Assembly (NCBI GenBank): GCA_009731375.1
Contig: BJOX01000208.1
Span: forward strand, 31,681-73,237
Length of the DNA: 41,557 nt
Direction: 5' to 3'
Source of the DNA: Paulinella micropora
Lineage: Eukaryota; Cercozoa; Imbricatea; Euglyphida
In this document: positions 20,729-34,062 of the stretch, piece by piece
How the letters are laid out: every line of letters begins with the position of its first letter
How positions within the stretch are numbered: the first letter of the stretch is position 1
Notes under the pieces: model-generated
The model's database searches: none
What the model saw: only the letters and a program-made list of their open reading frames with translations
What the model was told of the DNA's origin: nothing
Program-made: the position numbers and the translations under genes

Positions 20729-21162
20729 TCAACCCCGGCCTTGCGCCTTAGCAGTACTAGTAGTAGTGGTGGTCGCCCTAGTAGTAGTAGTGGGAGTAGT
20801 AGTAGTAGTAGTAGTGGTGGCCGCCTTAGTAGTAGTAGTAGTAGTGGGAGTAGTAGTAGTGGGAGTAGTAGTAGTGGGAGTAGTAGTAGTGGGAGTAGTA
20901 GTAGTGGGAGTAGTAGTAGTGGTGGTTGCCTTAGTAGTAGTAGTAGTGGGAGTAGTAGTAGTAGTAGTAGTGGGAGTAGCAGTAGTAGTGGGAGTAGTAG
21001 TAGTAGTAGTGGGAGGAGTAGTAGTAGTAGTAGTGGGAGTAGTAGTAGTAGTGGTTGCCGCAGTTGTAATGGCAGCGGAGGTCGTTGATGCAGCAGTAGT
21101 AGCGGTTGTCGCAGTAGTAACGGCAGCGGTGGTCGTTGATGTCCCTGTCGGGGCCAAAGTAC
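20729..21162 (-). CDS. Large gene, last exon 59: Thr-rich mucin-like C-terminus
   Basis: An acceptor (CACACAG) precedes 21162 and the frame runs 144 codons to TGA at 20729. The protein starts LAPTGTSTTTAAVTTATT and becomes runs of Thr broken by Pro, Ala and Lys (TTTTPTTTTPTTTT), ending STAKAQGRG. Thr/Pro tracts of this type are usually heavily O-glycosylated in secreted proteins, which fits the Cys-rich modules upstream. The DNA is an almost pure ACT triplet repeat, so copy number should vary between alleles. The incoming phase matches exon 58 exactly, supporting this strand over the Ser- or Val-rich ORFs on the other. Confidence 0.82.
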
Positions 21163-23409
21163 CTGTGTGTATGTATGTACAAATGTAAGTATATATATAT
21201 ATATATATTTATATCTGTTCGTCAGTTTTAATCTATCTCTATGTATATTTATATGTCTGACTGTCTATTATCTGTTTGTGTATATCTGTCTATTATCTAT
21301 ATGTATATTTTTCTGTCTGTGCATATCTGTCTGTATATATACATATACATATATATATATATATATGCGTCCTTGTACCGCTATCCTGGAAACCGTTGCG
21401 AATATTGACAGAGTAACCTGCACATACGTACATATATACATACAAAACCATCTATCTATCTATCTATCTATCTATCTCACTAAATACATGCATACGTACC
21501 ATATCGAGCCGTGCGGGCAGTAGCACAAGTTGTTGCATGCATACATTACATACATATATTACATAACTACTCACCGTAGCGGGTCATGTCCACGGAGTGC
21601 GGGCAGTAACATATGCTATTGCGTGAGTCTACTGAGGGACCCTCACCATTCGGGTTGAACCTGTGAAAAAAACAGATACGTCAATAAATACATGCATAAC
21701 GACCAAAATAGATACATACACCAATAATGCTCATATGCATACATAACATACATACATGCACACCTAGAAATCTTGTATTGGGACATACATTAAAAAATTG
21801 ATACATGCAGAACATACATTCCTACCACAGAGTCTGGTAGTTGGGTCTGAAATAGCAACCATAGGGGTTGCTCGAGGAAACCTATCAACATGCATATATA
21901 CATTCATAAATACGTGAATACATACAGGCATCCACAAATACATACATGCACACATGCATGCATTCCCAAGTACGTATGTACATACGCAGACATACGTACA
22001 GACCGCTGGGGGAGGCTGTGTGATTTGTGATGTTGACGTACGAAGTAAGTAAAAGTCAAGGGCATTTATACATCGTACTTACATATTAACATACAAACGT
22101 ACCGCGGGGAAAGCAGTGTGATCAATGAGATCAAGCGCCATAGAAGTATACATTTACAAATTTTCACATACAAAAAGGCATAATGTACATATAGCTGGGG
22201 GGGGGGCGGTATTTTCAGTAAGAACGAGCGCCATCGAAGCAAGCATAGATTTACATTACACATACATATAGACATGTATACATACCGCTGGGGACGCCGT
22301 GTGATCAGAAAGATCAAGGGCATAGGAAGAATACTCACACTCCTCCAGCGTCCTGATAGAGTCGCAACCTACATTGCATACATACATAGATACATACATA
22401 CCGTAGAACCGGCAGAAGTGAATACATACATACATACCGTAGAACTGGCAGAATTCGCTCGTCACAATGAAGTAGCGGCCTATGTGTATGCATGTAAGTA
22501 TGTACGTATTTACATATGCGTCTGTGTATGTGTTTGTATCTGTGTCTGCGTGTATACGTGTATGTAGACCAAAGTTGATGAGGCGGCCATACTGGTCCAC
22601 ATTACCACAGCACTCACTCGGCGTGCAGACAGAGCCTGTACATACATGAATGATGAGTAATGAATGATAATATCTCATTAGACAGATACATAAGAATGAT
22701 TAACTCATTCGACATTAGTATTCATTATCGCGATTAGCCGGGCATGTTGAGCAAACAAACACACCGACTCAAAACAAAACAAACACACCGACAATCAAAA
22801 CAAGACAATCATACCGACACTCAAAACAAACAATAACACACCTCTGCAGCGAAGCTCATTGGGCATGTTCTTTCGCATTCCGCTCGGGCATGTGTACTGC
22901 CCACACTGTGCCTATAGATTTCAAGAAAAAAAAAAGGAAAGAAAAAAAAACAAAAAAGGCATATTATGCAGCTAGCTACAAATTTGACGAGTTTTGCGGG
23001 CGAGCCGGCCCGGCGAACCCGCAAAACACTTCAAATTTGACGTGCCGTATATTAGTTTGATCGCTAGCCTGCCCACATTTTGTGCAGGTGACCGATAAAT
23101 AGATTGAAAAACTTGCATAAGATCTTCTAGGCTGAGTGGTCTTTCCCTATGCATGTATTCTGTGTATCCATGTATGTATTTATGTATGTAATGTTGTAAT
23201 ACATGTCATGCACGTGATGTTACTTGGCAGTGCACCACTCAGTTACAGTGCAACTGGGTATGCTTGGTAGTTAAAAAAANNNNNNNNNNNNNNNNNNNNN
23301 NNNNNNNNNNNNNNNNNNNNNNNNNNNNNNNNNNNNNNNNNNNNNNNNNNNNNNNNNNNNNNNNNNNNNNNNNNNNNNNNNNNNNNNNNNNNNNNNNNNN
23401 NNNNNNNGT

Positions 23410-23453
<44 letters not shown>

Positions 23454-26400
23454 TAGATGTATGAAGATGTGATGTATGTACTTGGACCTGAGTAACGCAG
23501 CACTCCTGCACGGTACAACGGGGTGTGCTGGGTAGCCAGGAGTACTCCTTTTGCTCATCCTGCGCCATCCGACGACGGCCAGCGTTGTCCTAATGTATGC
23601 ATATTATGTTTTGCATGTCTCGTAGGTATCACCACACTGTGGCTGTTTTCTCGTAATATGACGTCGTTTTTGTGTCTATATCTATATCTCTCTATGCATA
23701 GGCGGCAGTCGGATTTTATGTACTGTTTGCGTGTTATGTATGATTTGTATGTAATATATGCCTACCACACCACCACCTTCCACGTTAACTCCGTCCTCGT
23801 TGAAGCGAAGGAAGCGGTCGCAGACTTTGCCAAACGAGTCATCAGATGGACGCATTCCTGTGTGTGTGTGTGTGTGTGTGTGTGGGTAGGTAAGCAAGTA
23901 AGCAAAAAGCGGTCGCAAGCTTTGACATACCAGTCAACACATGGACGCATTCCTGTGTGAGTTAGTGTGTGTGTGTGTGTGTGTGTAGGTGGGTAAGCAA
24001 GTAAGCAAAAAGCGGTCGCAGACTTTGCTATAAGAGTCGTTGGAAGGACGCATGCCACAATATATGTAAAAATGTCTGTATGATGGATGGGCGCATATCT
24101 GTATATGATAGATAATACCTAGACAGAAAACAGACAGACTGACCGATTGATTGATTGATGCAATGATCATGTTATTTCTTGGATGAATGAAAGATTGTGC
24201 GAATGATTGAGTAATAAATTTGTTTTGACCACTTCCGCAGACGTTGGAGCGGTCGCACGTGGGTAGGGGTGCGCAGCACACGCTGGGGTCAAAACCTGTA
24301 AGCAAGTAAGTAAGTAAGTAAGTAAGCGAGTGAGTGAGTGAGTGAGTAAGTAAGTAAGTAAGTAAGTAAGTATCGTATCGAATCGTTTCGTGTAGTTTAA
24401 TTAAGTAAGTGGTTTAACGTGTCCGCGGAGAAAGCAGTGAGGAGGGAATGAGTCAGTGAAAAAATGAGTAAGTAAATAAGTGAGTGGTTGAGCGGGTCTG
24501 CAAAGCATATATTAAGGCAGGAATGAGTTAGTGGATAAGTCAGTCAATAAGTGAGTGAGTGGTTACTGGATCCGCGAAGCTGGAAGTCGGGCGGGACGGT
24601 CAAGAAAGTGCCGCGCGGGCAGAAGCCGTCTCCACAGCGGGCGATCTTCTCACAGCATTCCTCATAACGGCAGGTCGGCGGGCGCCTAACGACAAGTGAG
24701 CAAAATGGTAACATAGTCCAGGTTTAAATCTTAACATTCTGCGTTCAGTTTCAGTGTTTGAAAGCGCAGGGACAAGAGCTTTCCGACGGTGTGCTGTTAT
24801 TATTATTATTAATAATAATAATAATAACAAAAATCTCAAATGGAAAGATATGTTTGCTCTATCAGAGCGCTTCGGATTTGAGGACATAGGCATCAATGAT
24901 ATATAGATAGATAGATAGATACATGAAATTGTAGTTGGACGTCAGCGCTCCGCTCTCCATGTTGTATCCGTCATAGGTGTATCCACCGCAAATCTTGCCC
25001 TGGTTGATCGCGCGGAAGCCGCTTTTGCAGTTACCTAGAACAACGCGTAGGTGCATGAAGTAAACTATGCCCGTATTAATGTATAATGCTGCATTGCATG
25101 CACATTTCTGTATGTTCATGTGTGTGAGTGTATGGTTATCTCCGTATATTTTGTAATTTTTTTTAATAATTCTATGTCTGTGTCTATGCCTACCGTCACA
25201 GCGAACGACATGTCTGTTGTATATACGATATGTCTGTTGTCTATGTCCTCAATGTTGTAACGATTAGGTTATGTATGATATTATATAGGTCTATGTCTAT
25301 GCTCATGTATTATGTATGGTGTCGCATATATTTCCGCGCATTATCAAGGTCAATGCATCCCTACCGTCACAGCGAGCGACTTGCGCGCAGCATTCTTGAA
25401 CGTTGTAGCCGTTGGAGCACACGTAGTCAGGCGACTTGATGGGCACCCAGTCGCGAGGGCAAGTATTGTCTCCACAGCGGGCGATCTTCTCACAGCATTC
25501 CTCATAACGGCAGGTCGGCGGGCGCCTAACGACAAGTGAGCAAAATGGTAACATAGTCCAGGTTTTAAATCTTAACATTCTGCGTTCAATTTCAGTGTTT
25601 GAAAGCGCAGGGACAAGAGCTTTCCGACGGTGTGCTCTGTTATTATTATTATTAATAATAATAATAATAACAAAAATCTCAAATGGAAAGATATGTTTGC
25701 TCTATCAGAGCGCTTCGGATTTGAGGACATAGGCATCAATGATATATATAGATAGATAGATAGATACATGAAATTGTAGTTGGACGTCAGCGCTCCGCTC
25801 TCCATGTTGTATCCGTCATAGGTGTATCCACCGCAAATCTTGCCCTGGTTGATCGCGCGGAAGCCGCTTTTGCAGTTACCTAGAACAACGCGTAGGTGCA
25901 TGAATTAAATTATGTCCGCATTAATGTATGATACTGGATTGCATGCACATTTCTGTATGTTCATGTGTGTGTGTGTGTGAGTGTATGTTATCTCTGTATA
26001 TTTTGTATAATTTTTTGATGATTCTATGTCTGTGTCTATGCCTACCGTCACAGCGAACGACATGTCTGTTGTATATACGACATGTCTGAAAACTTGTCTA
26101 GGCCTATGTCTATGTCCTCAATGTTGTAACGATTAAAGGACGTGGCCAGGTTATGTATAATATTATATAGGTCTATGTCTATGTTCGTGCAATATGTATG
26201 GTATCGCATATATGTCCGCGCATTGTCAAGGTTAATTCATCCCTACCGTCACAGCGAGCGACTTGCGCGCAGCATTCTTGAACGTTGTAGCCGTTGGAGA
26301 GCACAAAGTCAAGCGACTTGATGGGCACCCAGTCGCGAGGGCAAGTACGGTCACCGCATCTATGGCAGGGAGGTATAGGTATAGGTAGGTAGGTAGGTAG

Positions 26401-28868
26401 GGATTAATCGATAGATACATCTTTCTTAGGCAAAGTAGGTAGGTAAGGCGATGTGGTCGCAACACCTGTAGACAGGTGGCGTATAGTTGGGTAGGAAGTA
26501 GGCAGAGAAAATGAGATTAAATAGATGGCCAGACGGATAGGTAGACAACATGTGTACTTAAGTACCTGTCCAGCTTGTAGCAGCAATCTTCCACACGGCA
26601 CAACTCAGGCACCTACAAAACCCACCGAAAAAGATTAGATCAGTCTATACACACTTGGTCGTTCTTAGAATTTCCCTCACATGAGATGCTTTGAACTGAT
26701 TTTGTGTGGGAATGTTTGTTAACGAGAACAGCGGACGTTACGGAGACATTTTATTCTGAGACCTTGTAGCCAGCCAACACACCCAGCGCAGCATATTCAC
26801 CAAAGCCGTTCAGACTCTCTGTGTCAGCGACCATGACACGACGGCCCTAAGCAGGTAAGAATGTAAGTATGTAAGTCAGTCAAATGTAAGTATGTAAGTC
26901 TAAGTCTAAACAGTAATTCTAATGTAAGTGTGTAAGTCAGCCAGCCAGCAAGCAAGCCAGCCAGCCAGCAAGCAAGCCAGCAAGCAAGCAAGCAAGGACG
27001 GAGCCATGTATGTGGGTATGTAGATAGATAGTTACCTTGTCCTCCTTGTCGTCCTTGGTCTTGTTTCCGCTCTCGGTAAACACACCATCACGGTTGCCGC
27101 CGTACTGGGTGCCCATGTACTGACTACCTTTGCGGTAGTTTGGTTCTATACATAAAGAGACAAAACAGATAATTAGGTAGGTAGGTAGATATAGATAGAT
27201 GCCCATGTACTGGCCGGAGTTTACAATTAGGTAGATACATAAAACAGATAATTAGGTATGTAGGTAGATAGATAGATAGATGCCCATGTACTGCCAGAGT
27301 TTACAAGTCACGCACTACAATTAGGTATATACATAGGATGTAATGAGATAGTTAGGTATTATCTGTAGAAATAGATAGACGTCTAGATAGATAGTATAGT
27401 AGTGGATTTCCATGCACTGTCCTCCCTTGCGGTAGTCGGGTTCTACAGAAGTATAAGAGATACGAATATATAAGTAGATAGATAAGCAGGTATATAGATA
27501 GAAGGAAAACTATAGAGATAAATAGATAGACCAATGCGTATTGTCCACAGGATTGATAGATAAATGTTGGAGAGAGAGAGAGAGAGAGGGGGGGGGGGGG
27601 AANNNNNNNNNNAGTGCCGCACACACGTCCTTTGCGGTCCCTGGTGGCCACCCAGCCATTTGGGCAATCGGCCTCACCACACCGGTGCAGGGGTGCGCAG
27701 CACTCCTCGAACTCACAGCTGAAGCCTTTGCACACATACTGCTGGGGCTTGATACGGACGGCGTCGACACCTACGCCAAGCATGGTTGTTGCTGCTGATG
27801 TTGATGTTATTATTGTGATCCATCAGTATCATGATCATCATCTTTGGTTTCAATCTTGATTGTCATGTAATGATTATCTCTGGACGTCATACCACAGCCC
27901 TGGTCGCCGCACATGGGCAGCTTCTCACAGCACTCCTGAACAAGCAAACAATAAACATAGGTAGATAGATAGGTAGACAGAGATAGATAGATAGATACAT
28001 AGATACTGTTGACCTCGTACAGGCAAGGAGTGGGTCGGCTGTAGCTGACCGATCTGACAAGGGCTCCATTTTCAGTCTGCATGCCTAGATTATTAGATAA
28101 GTAGGTAGGTGGGATGGTAGGTAGGTAGAAGGATAGATAGACATATATAAATAAATCGAGGTAGAAGCTATTCCGCTTCCCTGGAAAAATATATAGATAA
28201 AAAGCTAGGTAGACGCAACCTCCTTCTTCCTTGTCGATGCCATCGCGTGCATATCCCTGGTTGTAATTGAAGTCCTGAGCCTTGCGGTTCCCGCAAATCA
28301 TGCCTGCGTTGATAGGCACGTAGCCGGGGTTGCAGGTTCCTTGGCATCGGGGCAGAGGGGCACAGCACTGCTCGACGGAGTAACCCTGAAATGAAAAGGT
28401 AGAAAATTAGATAAAAGAAATGGGTGCTGGACTTGCATGCTTGCACATGTGATCGGGAGGAAATTTCGTAAGCAGGTAGATAGACAGAGATATGGGTAGA
28501 AAGATAGATATAGATAAAATGATAGATAGATGGATAGACAGACAGACAGATAGATATGTAGACAGACAGATAAATAGATAGATGGACGTACGTTTTGGCA
28601 GATGTAGTCGGGGGGCATGTAAGGCACAAAGTCGCGCGGGCACTGGTAGTCGCCTGAGAAGATAAGATACATAGATTAGATAGAGAAATTAGGTTTTGGT
28701 AGGGGGAGATAGGTAGGTAGGTAGATAGATATACCGCAGCGGTCCATGGGTCGACAGCATTCTTCAACGTTGCAGACCGCAGGTGTACGGTAGCCGGCCA
28801 TTTGACCATATTCTTTGTGAGTATTTTCATCATCATCATCCTTTTCAGTGTCGTCGTCTTCGGCCAAC

Positions 28869-28907
<39 letters not shown>

Positions 28908-31900
28908 GTTTTTCTATGTATAGGTAGCATTAGCAGGTATGTATGTATGTATTTGTACCAAGCGTCTTCCGTTCACAGGGGCGGTCCTCATGTTAAATAT
29001 GCATGTATGCATGCACGTTTATATGTATGTATGTATATATATATATATATGTATGTATGTATGTATGTATCTGTATTTGTACCACTCGTCTTCCGTTGAC
29101 AGTGGTGATGGGGGCCGTCTCCATGTTTACTCCATCCTCGTACTGCGCACCTATAAACATGCATATCATTAATATGTGTATATCACACGATGTATTTTAT
29201 GTATGCAAACATACATACATTCAGTCATGTCGTAGAGGTCGGCTTGGTAAACATAAACAAAAGAAATAAACTAACATAATACATTATTATTATTGTTATT
29301 ATTATTTTTGTGCAAATAAACAAACATACATACAGACCATTGTAGCGGCCGGCCTGGAAAGTAGGAGGGTCACGGCGGATACCCAACTGGCCATAGTACT
29401 GTCCACAGACCTATGCAAGCCAAAATGGTACGTGTATCAGGACAGAAAAAATGGTAATTATGAGACGTCAGAGAAGCAAAGTGGTAATGATGAGTTGTCA
29501 GGCAAGTAAAAAGGCCGTTTCGACAGTTCAAACAAGGAAAAATTGGCAATTTAGCAGAGTTCAGGCAAGCAAAAGTGACATAGTTTAATTCGTAGAGTGC
29601 ACAGACCTTGCCATAGGAGCCGTCGATGTCTTTCCAACCACGCGGGCATTGTGCTTCACCGCAGCGGTGCAGAGGCGCGCAGCACTCCTGTTTCGCGCAA
29701 CTTGGGCCACGGCAAAAAGTGTTGGGATCCGCGATACGAACCTCATCCCTACAACATACCAGGGAAATATCACGGTGCGCACCACGAACATTTGGCCAAA
29801 TTTGACGTATTCTGCGGCCGAGCACAAAGGAAATTTGATGGATTTTGCGTCCAAGTTCATCATGGGCAAATATTCATATGCGTCGACGCACATAGTACAT
29901 ACCGTGAGCATGTGACTTCGCCGCACAGTCCCTGAGAGCGGTAGCAGCACTCCTTCACAGCGCACTTCTCCGGGTGCTCGTAGCCCGACAAGATTCCCAA
30001 GCCACCAAACTCCTTTTCGACGTCTTTGTCGCTCTGCAGCATCTGTCTGCGACCGCTGCTTGAGAGTGCGGGACCGCTGCTTGAGAGTGCGGCAGGACCG
30101 CTGCTTGTGAGCGCGGCAGTCTCCTACATCAATGAAAGACATACACAAGCAACAACAACACAAGCCAAATATAACATAAGCAACAACAACAAAAAAACCA
30201 AACCACCACCCCCCCTAAAAAAAAAGAACAAAATTGAGAACAAAACATTACATACTTACTTGCAACATGCATAATAATGTACACAACATACATACATACA
30301 TAACATACGTACATATATACACAACATACCATGTTGTAGCCGTCTCCGTTGACGCCTCGGGAGTAGAAGTCATCGCCGTTGGAGTATCGTGACTCTTGAT
30401 CATATTCCTGTATGCACGTATAAGTATGTATGTAAGAACGAGGTTGATGAGACGTGGGATAAGCTCAACGCAACATAAAACCATCTACTCATTAGTAGAT
30501 TCATATTTTCATGCACCTTGACATGAGAAGTTCCCTGTACTTAACCACAATGAGCAATGACCTCAAACGTTTCGTTCTCAGCTGGTTCTGATGTTCGCGG
30601 CTTGTGTAGTGGCTCATTTGAAAGCTCGCATCAAGAGCTTTCTAATGAGTTATAACACAGGTTGTAGATGCAAATACTGACTGAGATCAAAGCGCTTGAA
30701 GTCATTCTTCGTTGTACTTAAGAAGTAGGAACTTCTCATACATTCGTATGTACATACCGGCTGGCGGTATCTGATGTTCATACTACCGTACGTAGGACCA
30801 CACACCGCACCGTACTTGTCAGCCTTTGACTTCCAGCCTATGTATGTATGTATGTAATGCATGCAAATATGCATGCATGCATGAATGAATGGATGTGAAT
30901 GAATCAGATTTACCCATGGGGCAAGACGCTTCTCCACAGCGATGGAGGGGCGCGCAGCACTCCTCATACTCGCAAACATTTCCTGTAGACATACATTACA
31001 TCACATACATAAATACTTGGGGGGAAAAAAAAGTCTTGCTTTACTTTCGTACAGACACTCACAAATGAATACATACAGACCTTCGCAAACACGGTCCATG
31101 GGTCGGATACGTACGCCGTCGTAGCCGCAGCTCTGGTCTCCGCACATGGGCAGCTTCTCACAGCACTCCTATACAAGCAAAGAAAGATAGATAGGTAGGT
31201 AGATATAGATAGATATAAGTAGGTAGATAGATAGATAGGTAGTCAGGTAGATAGAGATAGATAGATAAGGTACATCCATAATATTTACCTCGTACAGACA
31301 GGGCTGTGGTTTATTGTAGCCGTAGCTCACACCGGATCGGATGACACCACTCTCCATGTTATATCTACATTCAGAAATATTGTTTCTGTTTTTTTCATTA
31401 TTACTATTTTCATTATAGTTTTAAGTTCATTAGTTTCAATCTTCGCATCATATCATCATTTATCTCTGTTTTTCATTTTCATTTTTACTATTTTTATTAT
31501 TATTATAAGTTCGTTATTTTCAATACTGACACCATCATTATCTGGGATGTAATACGTTCAATAGATCGATAGATGAAAATGAAATTTTATCTTACCCGTT
31601 GTAGTCGTTTCTCGAAAGCGTGGCACCGGCCTTGTTTGTTCCGCAGATCATGCCTTGGTTGATGGGCCTGTATCCAGCCTGCATGTGTATTGATGAATGT
31701 GTTGTATTTGAAACAGTATATTATGCTGGCGAGCCCGCAAAACACCTCAATTTTGGCGCGCCGCATATGTAGTTTTCTCGTTGACCTGACCACATTTTGT
31801 GGAGGTTACCGATAAAATGATTTCCTGGCTGAGGACAACATACCCATGTGTGTGTGTGTGTGTGCGTGTGTGTGTGTACATATAAGGATGCATGTGTATG

Positions 31901-34028
31901 GATTGGTTTCTACCTTGCAGCTGCCCTGGCATCGGAACACGTTCGCACAGCATGTCTCAACGTCCCTACATACATGCATGTGTATGTATATATGTATGTT
32001 TGTATGTATACGCATGTCTCAGCGTTCCTACATTCATGTATCTATGTATGTATGTGTATGCATGTGTATGTATGTTTGTACAATTCATGCATGATTGGTT
32101 ATTCATTATTAATCAATGATCGTTCATATTCATGATTCATGCATTATCATTCACTACCCATTATCAATTATTCATTACTCATCCTTTATCATAATCGATA
32201 ACCAGGATCCGGCATACATATAATGGACACGGTTTCTCTTCTCTCGGGCAGCACTTATCATTCACCATTCATTCTTCATGATCAATTACCAGACTCCCGC
32301 GTACGTGTAATCCGGAGATCTGATGGGCACCATATCCCTGGGGCATCGGTTGGCTCCGCACCGAGCCATAGGCGCACAACACTCCTCCACCTTTCATTAC
32401 AACGAAACAACGTAAGATAACTTAACATAGCATAAGATAACATAACACGGTTTCTCTAGGCAGCGGTTGGCTCCGCACCGAGCCATAGGCGCACAACACT
32501 CCTCCACCTTACATGATACGACATAACATAAGATGCCGTGACATAATTTAACATAGCATAAGATAAAATAACACGGTTTCTCAGGACAGCGGTTTGCTCC
32601 TAGATAGATAGATAGGGCGCCCAGCGCTCCTCGACCTGACACAGCATGCCATAACGTAACATACATGACATAACACAACGTAACATGCTCCGCAGCAACT
32701 CATATGCGCAGTACAGTACACTTCCCCACCTTATAGGTTATAATATAGCCTAACATAATTTTACGTAAACAGTCTGGGGCAGCGGTTTGCTCTATCTGTC
32801 TATCTATCTATCTTTGTATCCCTCCATTCATCTCCGTAGGAGACATAGGCGCACAGCACCCCTCCACCTTACATTACATGACAGAACGTAACATAATTTA
32901 ACACCCCGCAGCTATCTATCTATCTATCTTTGTATCCCTCCATTCATCTCCGTAGTGAGCCATAGGCGCACAACACTCCTCCACCTTACAGAACATGACT
33001 TAACATAACATATCGTAACACAACACTACACAATTTTTTTTCTCATAATATTACAGACTTTGTTGAGAATCATAACCTTGCTCGATGCTTTCGTAATACA
33101 GATTCAGTTTCTCACATCTCGTATTTGTTAATATATTTGCGCAATAAACCTGTCATATAGATTTACTTTCTCACATCTCATTGGATCATAAAGATTCAGA
33201 ATGTTGCGAATGCTGTAATTTAATATCAACTTCTCATATCTCACATTTGATGATAGATAGATAAGATAGATAGATATGTGTATCATCTTACCACGCATTT
33301 CTGAGGGATGTAGAAGTTGCTGTTGCTCCCATAGAAGTTGGTGAGTACAGAAGTCTCTTCGTACTTATTGCCAGCCAGGACACGGCGGCCAGAAGTAACA
33401 TTAGTAATATTGCCGTTCTCCTGCATAGAAGTATATATGTATACATATCTTTCTATGTATGTGTATGTAAATGTGTCTGTATATGTATATTTTTACCATG
33501 CCGTAGTTGTATGGGTTGGGCTCATTGTAACGTTTGCCGACACAGACATTGCCATTGTTGATTGGAAAGAAACCTACAGAGAAGTATGTATGTATGTATT
33601 TATGTATAGGACATTGCCCTGGTTGATTGGAAAGAAACCTACAGAGAGTTTGTATGTATGTATGTATTTATGTATGGGACATTTCCCTGGTTGATCGGGT
33701 AGAAACCTTCAGAGAGTATGTTTGTATGTATGTATTTGTGTAACATTGCCCTGGTTGATCGGGTAGAAACCTTCAGAGAGTATGTATCTTTGTATGTATG
33801 TATGTATGTAGTTATCTATCTTTGTGAGTATGTAGGTAAGTATCTATGTGTGTGTGTGTGTATGTATGTACCGCTATGGCAGTATTCGTCGTTGCAGCGG
33901 TAGAGTGGTGATGCTTGTATGTATGTGTGTAATTATGTATGTAGGTAAGTATCTATGTGTGTTTATATGTACCACTTGGGCAGTACTGGCCGTTGCAGCG
34001 GTAGAGAGGCGCGCAGCAGGTCTGATAC

Positions 34029-34062
<34 letters not shown>

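Noticed and set aside
20741-21188. Plus-strand poly-Ser and poly-Val ORFs
   Set aside because: They are shadows of the ACT-coded exon. Phase, acceptor and stop support the minus strand.
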